From contig CBDFNK010000015.1 of NCBI GenBank assembly GCA_965250205.1, positions 53,598 through 117,597 of the forward strand: a stretch of DNA of 64,000 nt. Direction: 5' to 3'. The notes beneath the pieces were generated by a model, which did not search any database, was not told the origin of the DNA, and was given only the letters and a program-made list of their open reading frames with translations. The stretch comes from JAHZKN01 sp965250205. GTDB lineage: Bacteria; Pseudomonadota; Alphaproteobacteria; Rhizobiales; Hyphomicrobiaceae. The position numbers were made by a program, and so were the translations under genes. Shown here piece after piece: positions 44,226 through 52,137 of this stretch. Numbering within the stretch: position 1 is the stretch's first letter; every line of letters starts with the position of its first letter.

Positions 44226-45041
44226 TTAGAACAAAGCTTTAGAGCGGTTAAAGGCTTGGGCCAAACCACGCGCGGTGTCGATACCCTTGGCTCCTCTGAA
44301 ATCTGATTGATCAAGGTCAGCACCTGTAAAATCTGCGTTACTCAAATCCGCACCCATAAAGTTGGCTAGCGAAAGGTCGGCATTCTTGAAAATCACATTG
44401 CGCAAGTTAGCGTTTTTAAAGTTGGCATAGCGTGCTGAGACGTAGGTCAGATCTCCATCTTCAAGGTTGACGTCTTCGAGATTTGCGCTTTCGAGTTTGG
44501 TACGCCAAATGTGCTCGATAAACCCTGTTTCGTTGAACGGGGAGAAATTAACACCGCGCAAATTCGAGCCTTTGAAATTAAATCCATTGAATTGGCCAAA
44601 GGCTTTGGCCCCAGCCATTTGAACTCCGATAAAACTAGAGGCTTCGTGCAGTTGTTCGTTGAGTGTTGAAAAGGATGTCGGACGCAGAAGTGTTGCGCCG
44701 GTCAAGTCTGCACCGTCAAATTTCGATCGGATCAACGTAACACGGTCGAGACGAGCTGATTTGAGATTTGCGCCGGATAGGTTGGCGCCTGTTAAATCGC
44801 TGCCAAACAGGTCTGTCTTAGCAAGGCTGGCCTTCTTAAAATTAAGTTCGGCAAGATCAAGGTTCTGCAAATTGAGGCCTGAAAGATCAGGCGGCAACTT
44901 TACATCGGCTTGAAAAAGAAGCTCGGTGACTTGACGCGCTGTCATGTCCGCCGCCACACACAAACTATAGCTCATCGCAAGAGCAAGCAGCGCAACGACA
45001 GAGCTTTTGGCCTGGGTGATCACACGACGGTTCAACAACAA
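44226..45041 (-). CDS. Secreted pentapeptide-repeat protein
   Basis: 271 residues: signal peptide about 1-30 (ALLALAMSYSLCVAA), a short helical part, then pentapeptide repeats A(D/N)Lxx across most of the protein, such as LFGSDLTGANLSGANLKSARL and ANLEDVNLEDGDL, predicted to form a right-handed quadrilateral beta-helix in the periplasm. There is a non-repeat insert near residues 125-175. Start is one of three consecutive TTG codons (45041, 45038, 45035) behind AGGAG. Function of secreted members is mostly unknown. Its 3' end faces hairpin array 2. Confidence 0.85.
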   Translation of the reverse strand: MLLNRRVITQAKSSVVALLALAMSYSLCVAADMTARQVTELLFQADVKLPPDLSGLNLQNLDLAELNFKKASLAKTDLFGSDLTGANLSGANLKSARLDRVTLIRSKFDGADLTGATLLRPTSFSTLNEQLHEASSFIGVQMAGAKAFGQFNGFNFKGSNLRGVNFSPFNETGFIEHIWRTKLESANLEDVNLEDGDLTYVSARYANFKNANLRNVIFKNADLSLANFMGADLSNADFTGADLDQSDFRGAKGIDTARGLAQAFNRSKALF

Positions 45042-45290
45042 GTATCTCCTATCAGTGTTTTAAAGCCCCGCACGCGTCAGCTCGAAAGGCTAACACAGCG
45101 TGTTCACACGAAAGCAGATGATATCAGCTTGGGATCATGGGATCATAAAGCCCAGTGCACTTTTACCAAACAAACCGACCCCGACAAAGCCACCAGGGGA
45201 GTGGTGAGCATAACCCAGGTGGGCTGGACGGACGGGCCGCATACGGGTTGATTGGATCACCTTCATGTCAGCGAGGTGTCGGAGGGTGGT

Positions 45291-45809
45291 TTAGATGGTG
45301 CCGATTGCTTCGCTGAGTGCTGCCAGGCTGGCGGTGACCGCCGCATTCCGAATTCCAGCACGTCCTGTGTCTTCAAACACGTGCCGGCAGGCAACACACG
45401 GGCCACCCCGTTTGGCAACGGCAATAAACACCAAGCCAATGGGTTTGTCTGCGCTGCCACCGCTTGGTCCGGCAATGCCTGTAATCGAGACCGCGATATC
45501 CGCAGCTGAATTTTGCAATGCCCCATCGGCCATGGCGCGCGCAACTTCAGAACTGACAGCGCCAAAGCGGTCAATCAACGGGGCTGATACCCCCAACAAT
45601 TCTGTTTTGGCGCGATTGGAATAGGTTATGAAACCGCGATCAAAAACCTCGGAGGCGCCTGCAATATCAGTCACAGCCGCGGATACTAGTCCGCCGGTAC
45701 AACTTTCAGCCGTGGCGAGTGTGAAGTCCTGCAAGCGTAGTTGGCTAACCAGTTGAACCGCCAGTTCAGATGTAGCCCGATCAGATGATGATTGGTTGGG
45801 TGTCATCAC
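45291..45809 (-). CDS. CinA-family nicotinamide-nucleotide amidase
   Basis: 172-residue stand-alone C-terminal CinA domain (PncC type) that deamidates NMN in pyridine nucleotide recycling. Motifs: TLATAESCTGGLVSAAVTDIAGAS with the catalytic serine, GFITYSNRAKTELLGV, and SITGIAGPSGGSADKPIGLVFIA. No N-terminal MoCF domain. In this order it commonly lies between coq10 and ispDF, as here, though on the minus strand with the pentapeptide gene beyond it. Confidence 0.92.
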   Translation of the reverse strand: MMTPNQSSSDRATSELAVQLVSQLRLQDFTLATAESCTGGLVSAAVTDIAGASEVFDRGFITYSNRAKTELLGVSAPLIDRFGAVSSEVARAMADGALQNSAADIAVSITGIAGPSGGSADKPIGLVFIAVAKRGGPCVACRHVFEDTGRAGIRNAAVTASLAALSEAIGTI

Positions 45810-45939
45810 TTAGTCTCACATTACATGCCACAAGTCGTTTCATCCATTTTGACATGAAATACAAAAAAAAGCGCACCAGATGTTGGCACGCCTTTATTTG
45901 ATGTCTTCGAATTGATGAGCAGGTTTGCGAGTAGTTCGC

Positions 45940-46428
45940 TTAATCCGCAATCAACTTTTCTGCATGCGACAGAAGTGTATCTAACGTGTCGCGCGTATCT
46001 TTGCCCATTGCAGCAAGGGCACGATTTTGCGCCGCCTGCCAGATTGGATGGGCTTCGATCAGAATCGCTTTGCCCTTCGGTGTTAGGTGTAAACCACGAC
46101 CTCGACGGCCGGCAGGTGGGTCCATCAAAATGTGATCAAGAGCCAATAACCGCTTGAGATTGCGAGAAAGGGTTGACTTTTCAATGTCCAACTCATGTCC
46201 GATTTCAACGGCTGTGATGCCGTCACGGGACGCAAGCTGGGCCAACAACGTATATTGGCTCGCGGTTATGCCAAGTGGGCGCACCGCGTCATCATAAACG
46301 CGCGTAATAATACGTGACAATTGGCGAACGCGTGTCGCCAAGCAGTTTGCTGCTGTCATTTCAGCAATGTCAGTAATTTCAACTGTAGTTTCCGGAGCGC
46401 GATCAAGCGCTTGAGTCATCATGTTCAT
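45940..46428 (-). CDS. MarR-family transcriptional regulator
   Basis: 162-residue winged-helix repressor type. ITASQYTLLAQLASRDGITAVEIGHELDIEKSTLSRNLKRL is the helix-turn-helix, followed by the basic wing DPPAGRRGRGLHLTPKG and a helical dimerisation C-terminus. ATG 46428 has GGGAGA 8 bases upstream; a longer start at 46458 lacks a ribosome site. Target genes are not evident; no efflux or stress gene is adjacent. Confidence 0.9.
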   Translation of the reverse strand: MNMMTQALDRAPETTVEITDIAEMTAANCLATRVRQLSRIITRVYDDAVRPLGITASQYTLLAQLASRDGITAVEIGHELDIEKSTLSRNLKRLLALDHILMDPPAGRRGRGLHLTPKGKAILIEAHPIWQAAQNRALAAMGKDTRDTLDTLLSHAEKLIAD

Positions 46429-46567
46429 ATTGCGGGTCTCCCGCTTGAATTTCGTCATACAACTTCAATTTTGTTGATGCAGCGATTCTGGCGAGAGGGT
46501 CAACGAAAAGGCCGATGCCTTCGCGTTCCAAGCTCAAAAGCGTGGCCATTTGGTCGTCACTAGGTCT

Positions 46568-47779
46568 CTAAGGTGAGGGCAGGCGAAGGGTTGCAGACGC
46601 CATCGCGGCGATGCCCTCACCCCGGCCGGTAAAGCCAAGACCCTCGGTGGTGGTTGCCTTAACAGATACCCGATCCAAGGCGAGGTCCAGTATTCTGGCC
46701 ACTTCTGTGCGCATGGCGTCGCGATGAGGCCCGATCTTCGGTGATTCGCAAATGACAGTGATGTCGACGTTGCTAATAGCGCCGCCGTGTTCAAGGACCC
46801 GCTGTGCGGCGTGGGCCAAAAAGATGTGAGAGGCCGCATCTTTCCATTGTGGGTCAGACGGCGGGAAGTGGCTTCCGATATCACCATCGCCCAGCGCGCC
46901 AAGGATCGCATCTGTCAGCGCATGGAGCGCAACATCTGCATCAGAGTGACCAGACAAAGAGAAGGGTGCCGCAACCTTGATGCCACATAGCCAGACGTGA
47001 TCGCCTGAGGCTGCGCGATGCACATCGAATCCGGAGCCTGTGCGGATTTGTAAATCTGGCCCTGCCATCGTCTCGTTGGCGTTTTTTGAGACCATATTTT
47101 CCGCCATCGCAAGATCCTTGGGCGTTGTTATTTTATGATTTTGTTCAGCGCCTTCGACAACGTGTACGTTGCCGCCAGCCCACGTGAAGAGCGCTGCATC
47201 GTCGGTAAAATCATCGCGCCCGGCGTCGGCTGCTTTGCGATGGGCTTGTAAAAGTGGCTTAAATGCAAACCCTTGTGGGGTCTGCGCCCGCCATAACCCA
47301 TCACGGTTGAGCGTTTCACGGATCAGTCCGGATGCATCAGCCCGTTGCAGGGTATCAGCCAACGGCACTGCTGCAATGGCTGCCGACATCGTTTGAAGGG
47401 CCTCTGTGACCCTTGTAATGACAGCGCTGGGCAGGAACGGGCGGGCGCCATCGTGGATCAAGACAGCATCAGGAGGACTTTCGCTGGCCAGCCTACTGAG
47501 CCCTGCAAAAACACTCTCCTGGCGTGTTGCTCCACCCAAGACGGGATGAAGCAGTTTTTCGGGTGCCCCGTCCCTTTTCAGGGTGTCGGTGTAGATATCC
47601 TGGTCCGCTTCATGGATTATGACCAAGACCTGGTCAATCTCTTCGGCATCCGCCAGGGCGGAAATAGCGTGGCTGAGGATCGAGCGTCCGCCAATCTGCA
47701 CGTACTGTTTGGGTGGTGTGCCATGAGCTTTAGCTCGCGAGCCCCGCCCTGCGGCGGCGATGACAGCGCTGACATTCAC
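46568..47779 (-). CDS. ispDF: Bifunctional IspD/IspF isoprenoid enzyme
   Basis: Fused MEP cytidylyltransferase (IspD, about 1-230) and MECDP synthase (IspF, about 245-403), catalysing two non-consecutive steps of the non-mevalonate isoprenoid pathway. IspD: VIAAAGRGSRA, PPKQYVQIGGRSI and VLIHDGARPF. IspF: GSGFDVHRA with metal ligands D and H, HSDADVALHALTDAI and HFPPSDPQWKDA, and the C-terminal KATTTEGLGFTGRGEGI. GTG 47779 with AAGGA upstream gives the family start. The fusion is characteristic of alphaproteobacteria. Divergent from dusB. Confidence 0.95.
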   Translation of the reverse strand: MNVSAVIAAAGRGSRAKAHGTPPKQYVQIGGRSILSHAISALADAEEIDQVLVIIHEADQDIYTDTLKRDGAPEKLLHPVLGGATRQESVFAGLSRLASESPPDAVLIHDGARPFLPSAVITRVTEALQTMSAAIAAVPLADTLQRADASGLIRETLNRDGLWRAQTPQGFAFKPLLQAHRKAADAGRDDFTDDAALFTWAGGNVHVVEGAEQNHKITTPKDLAMAENMVSKNANETMAGPDLQIRTGSGFDVHRAASGDHVWLCGIKVAAPFSLSGHSDADVALHALTDAILGALGDGDIGSHFPPSDPQWKDAASHIFLAHAAQRVLEHGGAISNVDITVICESPKIGPHRDAMRTEVARILDLALDRVSVKATTTEGLGFTGRGEGIAAMASATLRLPSP

Positions 47780-48070
47780 AGGTCGAAATCCTTCCGCTCG
47801 TGACTTTATGTGCTGGCGTGTGGGGCCAGAGATTAGCCTGGTCGCTTCAGCACACTTTAAAGACGCCTGATTACGTGGCTGGAGCGGCGATCGCAATCGT
47901 TTGGTGGCCTGTGCCGCACAGCCCTTGCGGTCGACCATCATCTGATCTACATTGCACAAATGATAGGCAGAAAGTCCATACGCTCAAAAATTATGCACAA
48001 TCAGGCATCTTGAAGATGCCGGTCCACGCAAGCCGTCGGGCAGGACCTGCAACGACTGAGTAGTACATTT

Positions 48071-49072
48071 ATGCAAATCGGCCAGCACAATTTAAAGAAC
48101 CCGGTGTTCTTGGCGCCGATGACGGGCGTGTCTGATCTGCCCTTCCGCTGGCTTGCCGACACGCTTGATGCTGGCCTCGTGGTTTCTGAGATGGTCGCCA
48201 GTTCAGAATTGGTGCAGCAGCGCAAAGATGTGGTGCGTCGCGCGCGCGGTGAGGCGCTGCGCCCATATGTTGTTCAGCTGGTTGGTTGTGAAGCGCGCTG
48301 GATGGCGGCGGGTGCACGCATTGCTGAGGGGCTTGGTGCAGACATCATTGACATCAATATGGGCTGTCCGCGCCGTGAGGTGACGGGGAAACTATCGGGC
48401 AGTGCCCTGATGCGGGATCTTGATCATGCGCTTGCATTGATCAAGGCCATCGTACAAGCGGTATCGGTTCCGGTAACGCTCAAAATGCGGCTCGGTTGGG
48501 ACGACAAAGACATCAATGCACCAGAGCTTGCCCGCCGCGCTGAAGCTGAAGGCGTGCAGATGGTGACCGTGCACGCACGCACACGCTGTCAGTTTTTTAA
48601 GGGTAAAGCTGATTGGACGCGTGTTGCACCTGTGTCAGGCGCTGTCTCAATCCCTGTGATTGTCAATGGTGACATCACAACCGTTGAGGACGCGCGTGAT
48701 GCCCTCGCACAATCTGGTAGCGATGGCGTCATGATTGGCCGTGGCGCCTATGGTGCACCATGGCTACCAGGCCAAATTGCGCGCGCTCTTGAAATGGGAT
48801 CTGATGTTCCCGCGCCAACGCTTGATGCACAAGGCAACATCGCACATGCGCACGTCGAAAGTATGTTGTCGTTTTATGGTGAGCGGGTTGGACTTCGCAA
48901 TGCGCGCAAACACATGGGCTGGTATTTGGAAACAACCGGTCGCGATGCAGCGTCGGTCAAGAATTGGCGCCGCCGATTGTGTACCGACGAAGATGCACCA
49001 CGCGTTCTGAAAAATTTGGCGGAATTCTACGACGAAACGATCGCTTTGCAGCCAGTGGAGGCGTTGGGTTAG
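48071..49072 (+). CDS. dusB: tRNA-dihydrouridine synthase (NifR3/DusB type)
   Basis: FMN enzyme reducing uridine to dihydrouridine in the tRNA D-loop. 333 residues: VFLAPMTGVSDLPFRWLAD, the catalytic C99 in INMGCPRREVTGKLSGSAL, VTLKMRLGW, VTVHARTRCQFFKG and DGVMIGRGAYGAPW. First gene of the classical nifR3-ntrB-ntrC operon of alphaproteobacteria; the ntrB start follows its stop codon directly. Confidence 0.96.
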   Translation: MQIGQHNLKNPVFLAPMTGVSDLPFRWLADTLDAGLVVSEMVASSELVQQRKDVVRRARGEALRPYVVQLVGCEARWMAAGARIAEGLGADIIDINMGCPRREVTGKLSGSALMRDLDHALALIKAIVQAVSVPVTLKMRLGWDDKDINAPELARRAEAEGVQMVTVHARTRCQFFKGKADWTRVAPVSGAVSIPVIVNGDITTVEDARDALAQSGSDGVMIGRGAYGAPWLPGQIARALEMGSDVPAPTLDAQGNIAHAHVESMLSFYGERVGLRNARKHMGWYLETTGRDAASVKNWRRRLCTDEDAPRVLKNLAEFYDETIALQPVEALG

Positions 49073-50260
49073 GTGGCAAAGGTTGTCCAACTTAAAGGCA
49101 ATTCCACAACGGATTCGACAGACGTTGAAAGCAAGCTATTGCTCGCGACTGTACCCCACCCCGTGATTGTTGTTGGCGAGCAAAACGCAATTCTCTATGT
49201 CAACGCTGCTGCCGAGGCCTTTTTGTCAGCCAGCCAGCCGATGCTCTGTCGCACAACGCTTAATTCTGTGGTGACATTTGGGTGTCCATTGCTGGCCTTG
49301 ATCGAACAGGTGCGCCATGCGGGCTCAACCGTCAATGAATATGCCATTGAAATTGCAGCGCCCCGGTTTTCAGCACCAAAGCTCGTAGATATTCACGCAG
49401 GCCCAGTGTCTGACAGGCCTGGTCAAATATTGATCATGCTGCAACAGCGTTCAATGGCGCAGATGATTGAACGCCAACTAACCCACCGTGCGGCGGCCAG
49501 ATCTGTGTCTGGCATGGCTGCCATGCTGGCCCATGAAATCAAAAATCCGCTTTCAGGCATTCGCGGATCTGCCCAGCTCTTGGAGCAGAATGCTAGTGAT
49601 GACGACCGTGAGTTAACGCAGCTCATCTGCATCGAGACCGATCGTATTCGCAATCTTGTCGACCGCATGGAAGTATTTGGCGATGAACGCCCGCTCGAAG
49701 CTGAAGGCGTCAACGTTCACAATGTTCTCGATCATGTGCGCAAAATTTCTGAAGCAGGTTTTGCGGCACATATCGAATTCAATGAACTTTACGATCCTTC
49801 ACTGCCTTTGGCGCGTGGGAACAAAGACAAATTGGTGCAAGTCTTTCTCAACCTCGTCAAAAATGCCTCAGAAGCGATTGGGCAAAATGCAACTCAACGC
49901 CGAATCATGTTGCGGACAGCGTTTCGTCCTGGCGTACGGTTGTCAGTTCCAGGCTCAGATGCGCGCTTCAGTCTGCCGCTTATGATTGAGGTCGAAGACA
50001 ATGGGCCGGGCATTCCTGAAGCCATAAAAACACACCTGTTTGAGCCGTTTGTGTCCACCAAGCCATCAGGGTCGGGTCTCGGCCTCGCGTTGGTTGCAAA
50101 AATCATTGGCGATCATGGCGGCGTGATTGAACTCGATGGCATGTCCACGAATACGGTGTTTCGGGTGCTGCTTCCGGTTGAAGAAACGTCCACGATTTCT
50201 GACAGCCAACACGCAACAGTTTTAAAAGTCGGAAAAAGCAAGAAGGGATCACAGCAATGA
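49073..50260 (+). CDS. ntrB: Nitrogen regulation sensor histidine kinase NtrB
   Basis: Soluble kinase/phosphatase for NtrC, controlled by PII according to nitrogen status. 395 residues: a PAS-like sensor domain (about 20-125), phospho-accepting H154 in MLAHEIKNPLSGIRGSAQLL, and the ATPase with N-box KLVQVFLNLVKNASEAI, EDNGPGI and GSGLGLALVAKIIGDHGG. GTG start immediately after the dusB stop, with GGAGG upstream; the end overlaps the ntrC start by 4 bp. Confidence 0.96.
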   Translation: MAKVVQLKGNSTTDSTDVESKLLLATVPHPVIVVGEQNAILYVNAAAEAFLSASQPMLCRTTLNSVVTFGCPLLALIEQVRHAGSTVNEYAIEIAAPRFSAPKLVDIHAGPVSDRPGQILIMLQQRSMAQMIERQLTHRAAARSVSGMAAMLAHEIKNPLSGIRGSAQLLEQNASDDDRELTQLICIETDRIRNLVDRMEVFGDERPLEAEGVNVHNVLDHVRKISEAGFAAHIEFNELYDPSLPLARGNKDKLVQVFLNLVKNASEAIGQNATQRRIMLRTAFRPGVRLSVPGSDARFSLPLMIEVEDNGPGIPEAIKTHLFEPFVSTKPSGSGLGLALVAKIIGDHGGVIELDGMSTNTVFRVLLPVEETSTISDSQHATVLKVGKSKKGSQQ

Positions 50261-51693
50261 GCCAGGGCTCAATATTAATTGCTGATGACGACAGCGCTAT
50301 TCGCACGGTACTCAATCAGGCGTTGGCGCGAGCGGGTTATGCGCCACGCGCGACCAGTAATGCGGCTACGTTGTGGCGCTGGGCCAGCCAGGGTGAAGGC
50401 GAAATTATTATAACTGATGTTGTGTTGCCGGATGAAAATGGATTTGACCTGATCCCGCGCATCAAAAAAGCTCGACCTGAAATGCCAATCATTGTGATGA
50501 GCGCTCAAAACACATTGATGACAGCGCTGACGGCGGCTGAAAAAGGGGCTTTTGAATATCTACCGAAGCCGTTTGATATCTCCGAAGTCGTCGCAGTGGT
50601 GGCCCGTGCCATTGAAGTGGCGCGCAAAAAAGAACCCCAACGCGCCAAGCCAAAATTTGAAAGTGATGAACTGCCGTTGATTGGCCGCTCCCCGGCCATG
50701 CAGGACATTTATCGGGCACTGGCGCGTCTCACCCAAACTGATTTGACGGTGATGATCTCAGGTGAAAGCGGCACCGGCAAAGAATTGGTTGCGCGCGTCC
50801 TGCACGATCATGGCAAGAGGCGCAACGGACCCTTTGTTGCAATCAATGTTGCGGCAATTCCGCGAGACCTCATCGAAAGCGAGCTTTTCGGTCACGAGAA
50901 GGGGGCATTTACGGGCGCACAAGGACGGACGCAGGGCCGTTTTGAACAGGCTGAAGGTGGCACTCTGTTCTTAGATGAAATTGGTGACATGCCACTTGAA
51001 GCCCAGACGCGCCTTTTGCGTGTCTTGCAGCAAGGTGAGTACACGACAGTTGGTGGCCGCACGCCGATTAAGACCAACGTACGTATCGTTGCCGCCACGC
51101 ACCGAGATCTTAAGGTTCAAATTCAGCAGGGTGTGTTTCGTGAAGATCTTTACTATCGGCTCAATGTCGTGCCGATGCGTTTGCCAGCTTTGCGGGACCG
51201 CATTGAAGATATCGGTGATCTCACACGCTATTTCCTACGGCGCGTGGTTGATGAAGGTTTGAGTGAGAAGTTGATAGAAAAGGCCGCTGTAGAACGTTTG
51301 AAGCAATATCCTTGGCCTGGCAATGTCCGTGAGCTTGAAAATTTTGTTCGCCGCGTGTCCGCGCTTCACGCTGTCGATACGTTGACCTATCAGATTGTTG
51401 ATCAAGAGATGGCTGAATCGGCCCTTTCAGATCTCGGTCCCGTTGATGTGGGTACCAAAGATCTCTCTGAGTTGGTCGAGGCCCACTTGAACGGATACTT
51501 TTCTAGCTTTGGCACAGAGTTGCCGCCAGCAGGCCTTTATGATCGCGTGTTGCGCCAGATTGAAGTGCCGCTTTTGACCGCAGCTCTGTCAGCAACGCGC
51601 GGCAATCAAATCCGTGCAGCGGAATTACTTGGCCTCAACCGCAATACGTTGCGCAGCCGGATTAAAAATCTCGATATCAAGGTGATTAAGTAG
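50257..51693 (+). CDS. ntrC: Nitrogen regulation response regulator NtrC
   Basis: Sigma-54 activator of nitrogen assimilation genes. 478 residues: receiver with D54 (IITDVVLPDE), AAA+ domain with Walker A GESGTGKE (169-176), the sigma-54 contact loop GAFTGA (216-221), LFLDEIGDMPLEAQ and NVVPMRLPALRDR, and a Fis-type helix-turn-helix at the C-terminus (NQIRAAELLGLNRNTLRSRIK). Translationally coupled to ntrB. Confidence 0.97.
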   Translation: MSQGSILIADDDSAIRTVLNQALARAGYAPRATSNAATLWRWASQGEGEIIITDVVLPDENGFDLIPRIKKARPEMPIIVMSAQNTLMTALTAAEKGAFEYLPKPFDISEVVAVVARAIEVARKKEPQRAKPKFESDELPLIGRSPAMQDIYRALARLTQTDLTVMISGESGTGKELVARVLHDHGKRRNGPFVAINVAAIPRDLIESELFGHEKGAFTGAQGRTQGRFEQAEGGTLFLDEIGDMPLEAQTRLLRVLQQGEYTTVGGRTPIKTNVRIVAATHRDLKVQIQQGVFREDLYYRLNVVPMRLPALRDRIEDIGDLTRYFLRRVVDEGLSEKLIEKAAVERLKQYPWPGNVRELENFVRRVSALHAVDTLTYQIVDQEMAESALSDLGPVDVGTKDLSELVEAHLNGYFSSFGTELPPAGLYDRVLRQIEVPLLTAALSATRGNQIRAAELLGLNRNTLRSRIKNLDIKVIK

Positions 51694-52137
51694 CCAACAT
51701 TTTAAAAAAAACACCGTCTCAGGTGGCGGGGAGGGTTAACAGCTTGGGCCTATGAGCCGTAATCGTTTCTGGTCACATGAAAAATGACCCTATGGGTTGC
51801 GATTCTAACTTTTCGCAGGTGGATCTAGGGGTGTTCTAGGGTCGTCATGGCACCCTAGAACAGGACCAAGGCATGCATATTCAACTTGGAATAGTGCATG
51901 AACTTCGGAAAGACATTGAAATTGTCGCGATAATGTCACAGTTTGCAGATTGCTTGCGTTTTGGTGATGCAGCTCGGTTCGAGCATCGTGGCTAGCTCGC
52001 CACAAACGGCGTCTTTGAGGGCTGGTTCGCGCTGTTGAGGCAACAGCGTTGACAACTTTGGCCACACCAAGGGTTTTGGAGCAAAAGCGGTAGCACGTGA
52101 GCGGGTGTATTTGCGTAGGAAGGCGAATTTTTAAAGC
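51694..52137. other. ntrC-ntrY intergenic region with inverted repeat and repeat fragment
   Basis: 444 bp without a gene. It holds an end fragment of the two-hairpin element (51802-51827, ACTTTTCGCAGGTGGATCTA) and a perfect 10-bp inverted repeat GTTCTAGGGT / ACCCTAGAAC (51833-51842 and 51852-51861). The ntrY promoter should lie in the right part. Confidence 0.65.

Noticed and set aside
46428..46480. MarR operator (CAAC-N9-GTTG) upstream of the regulator
   Set aside because: Only four bases per arm match; too weak to call an operator.
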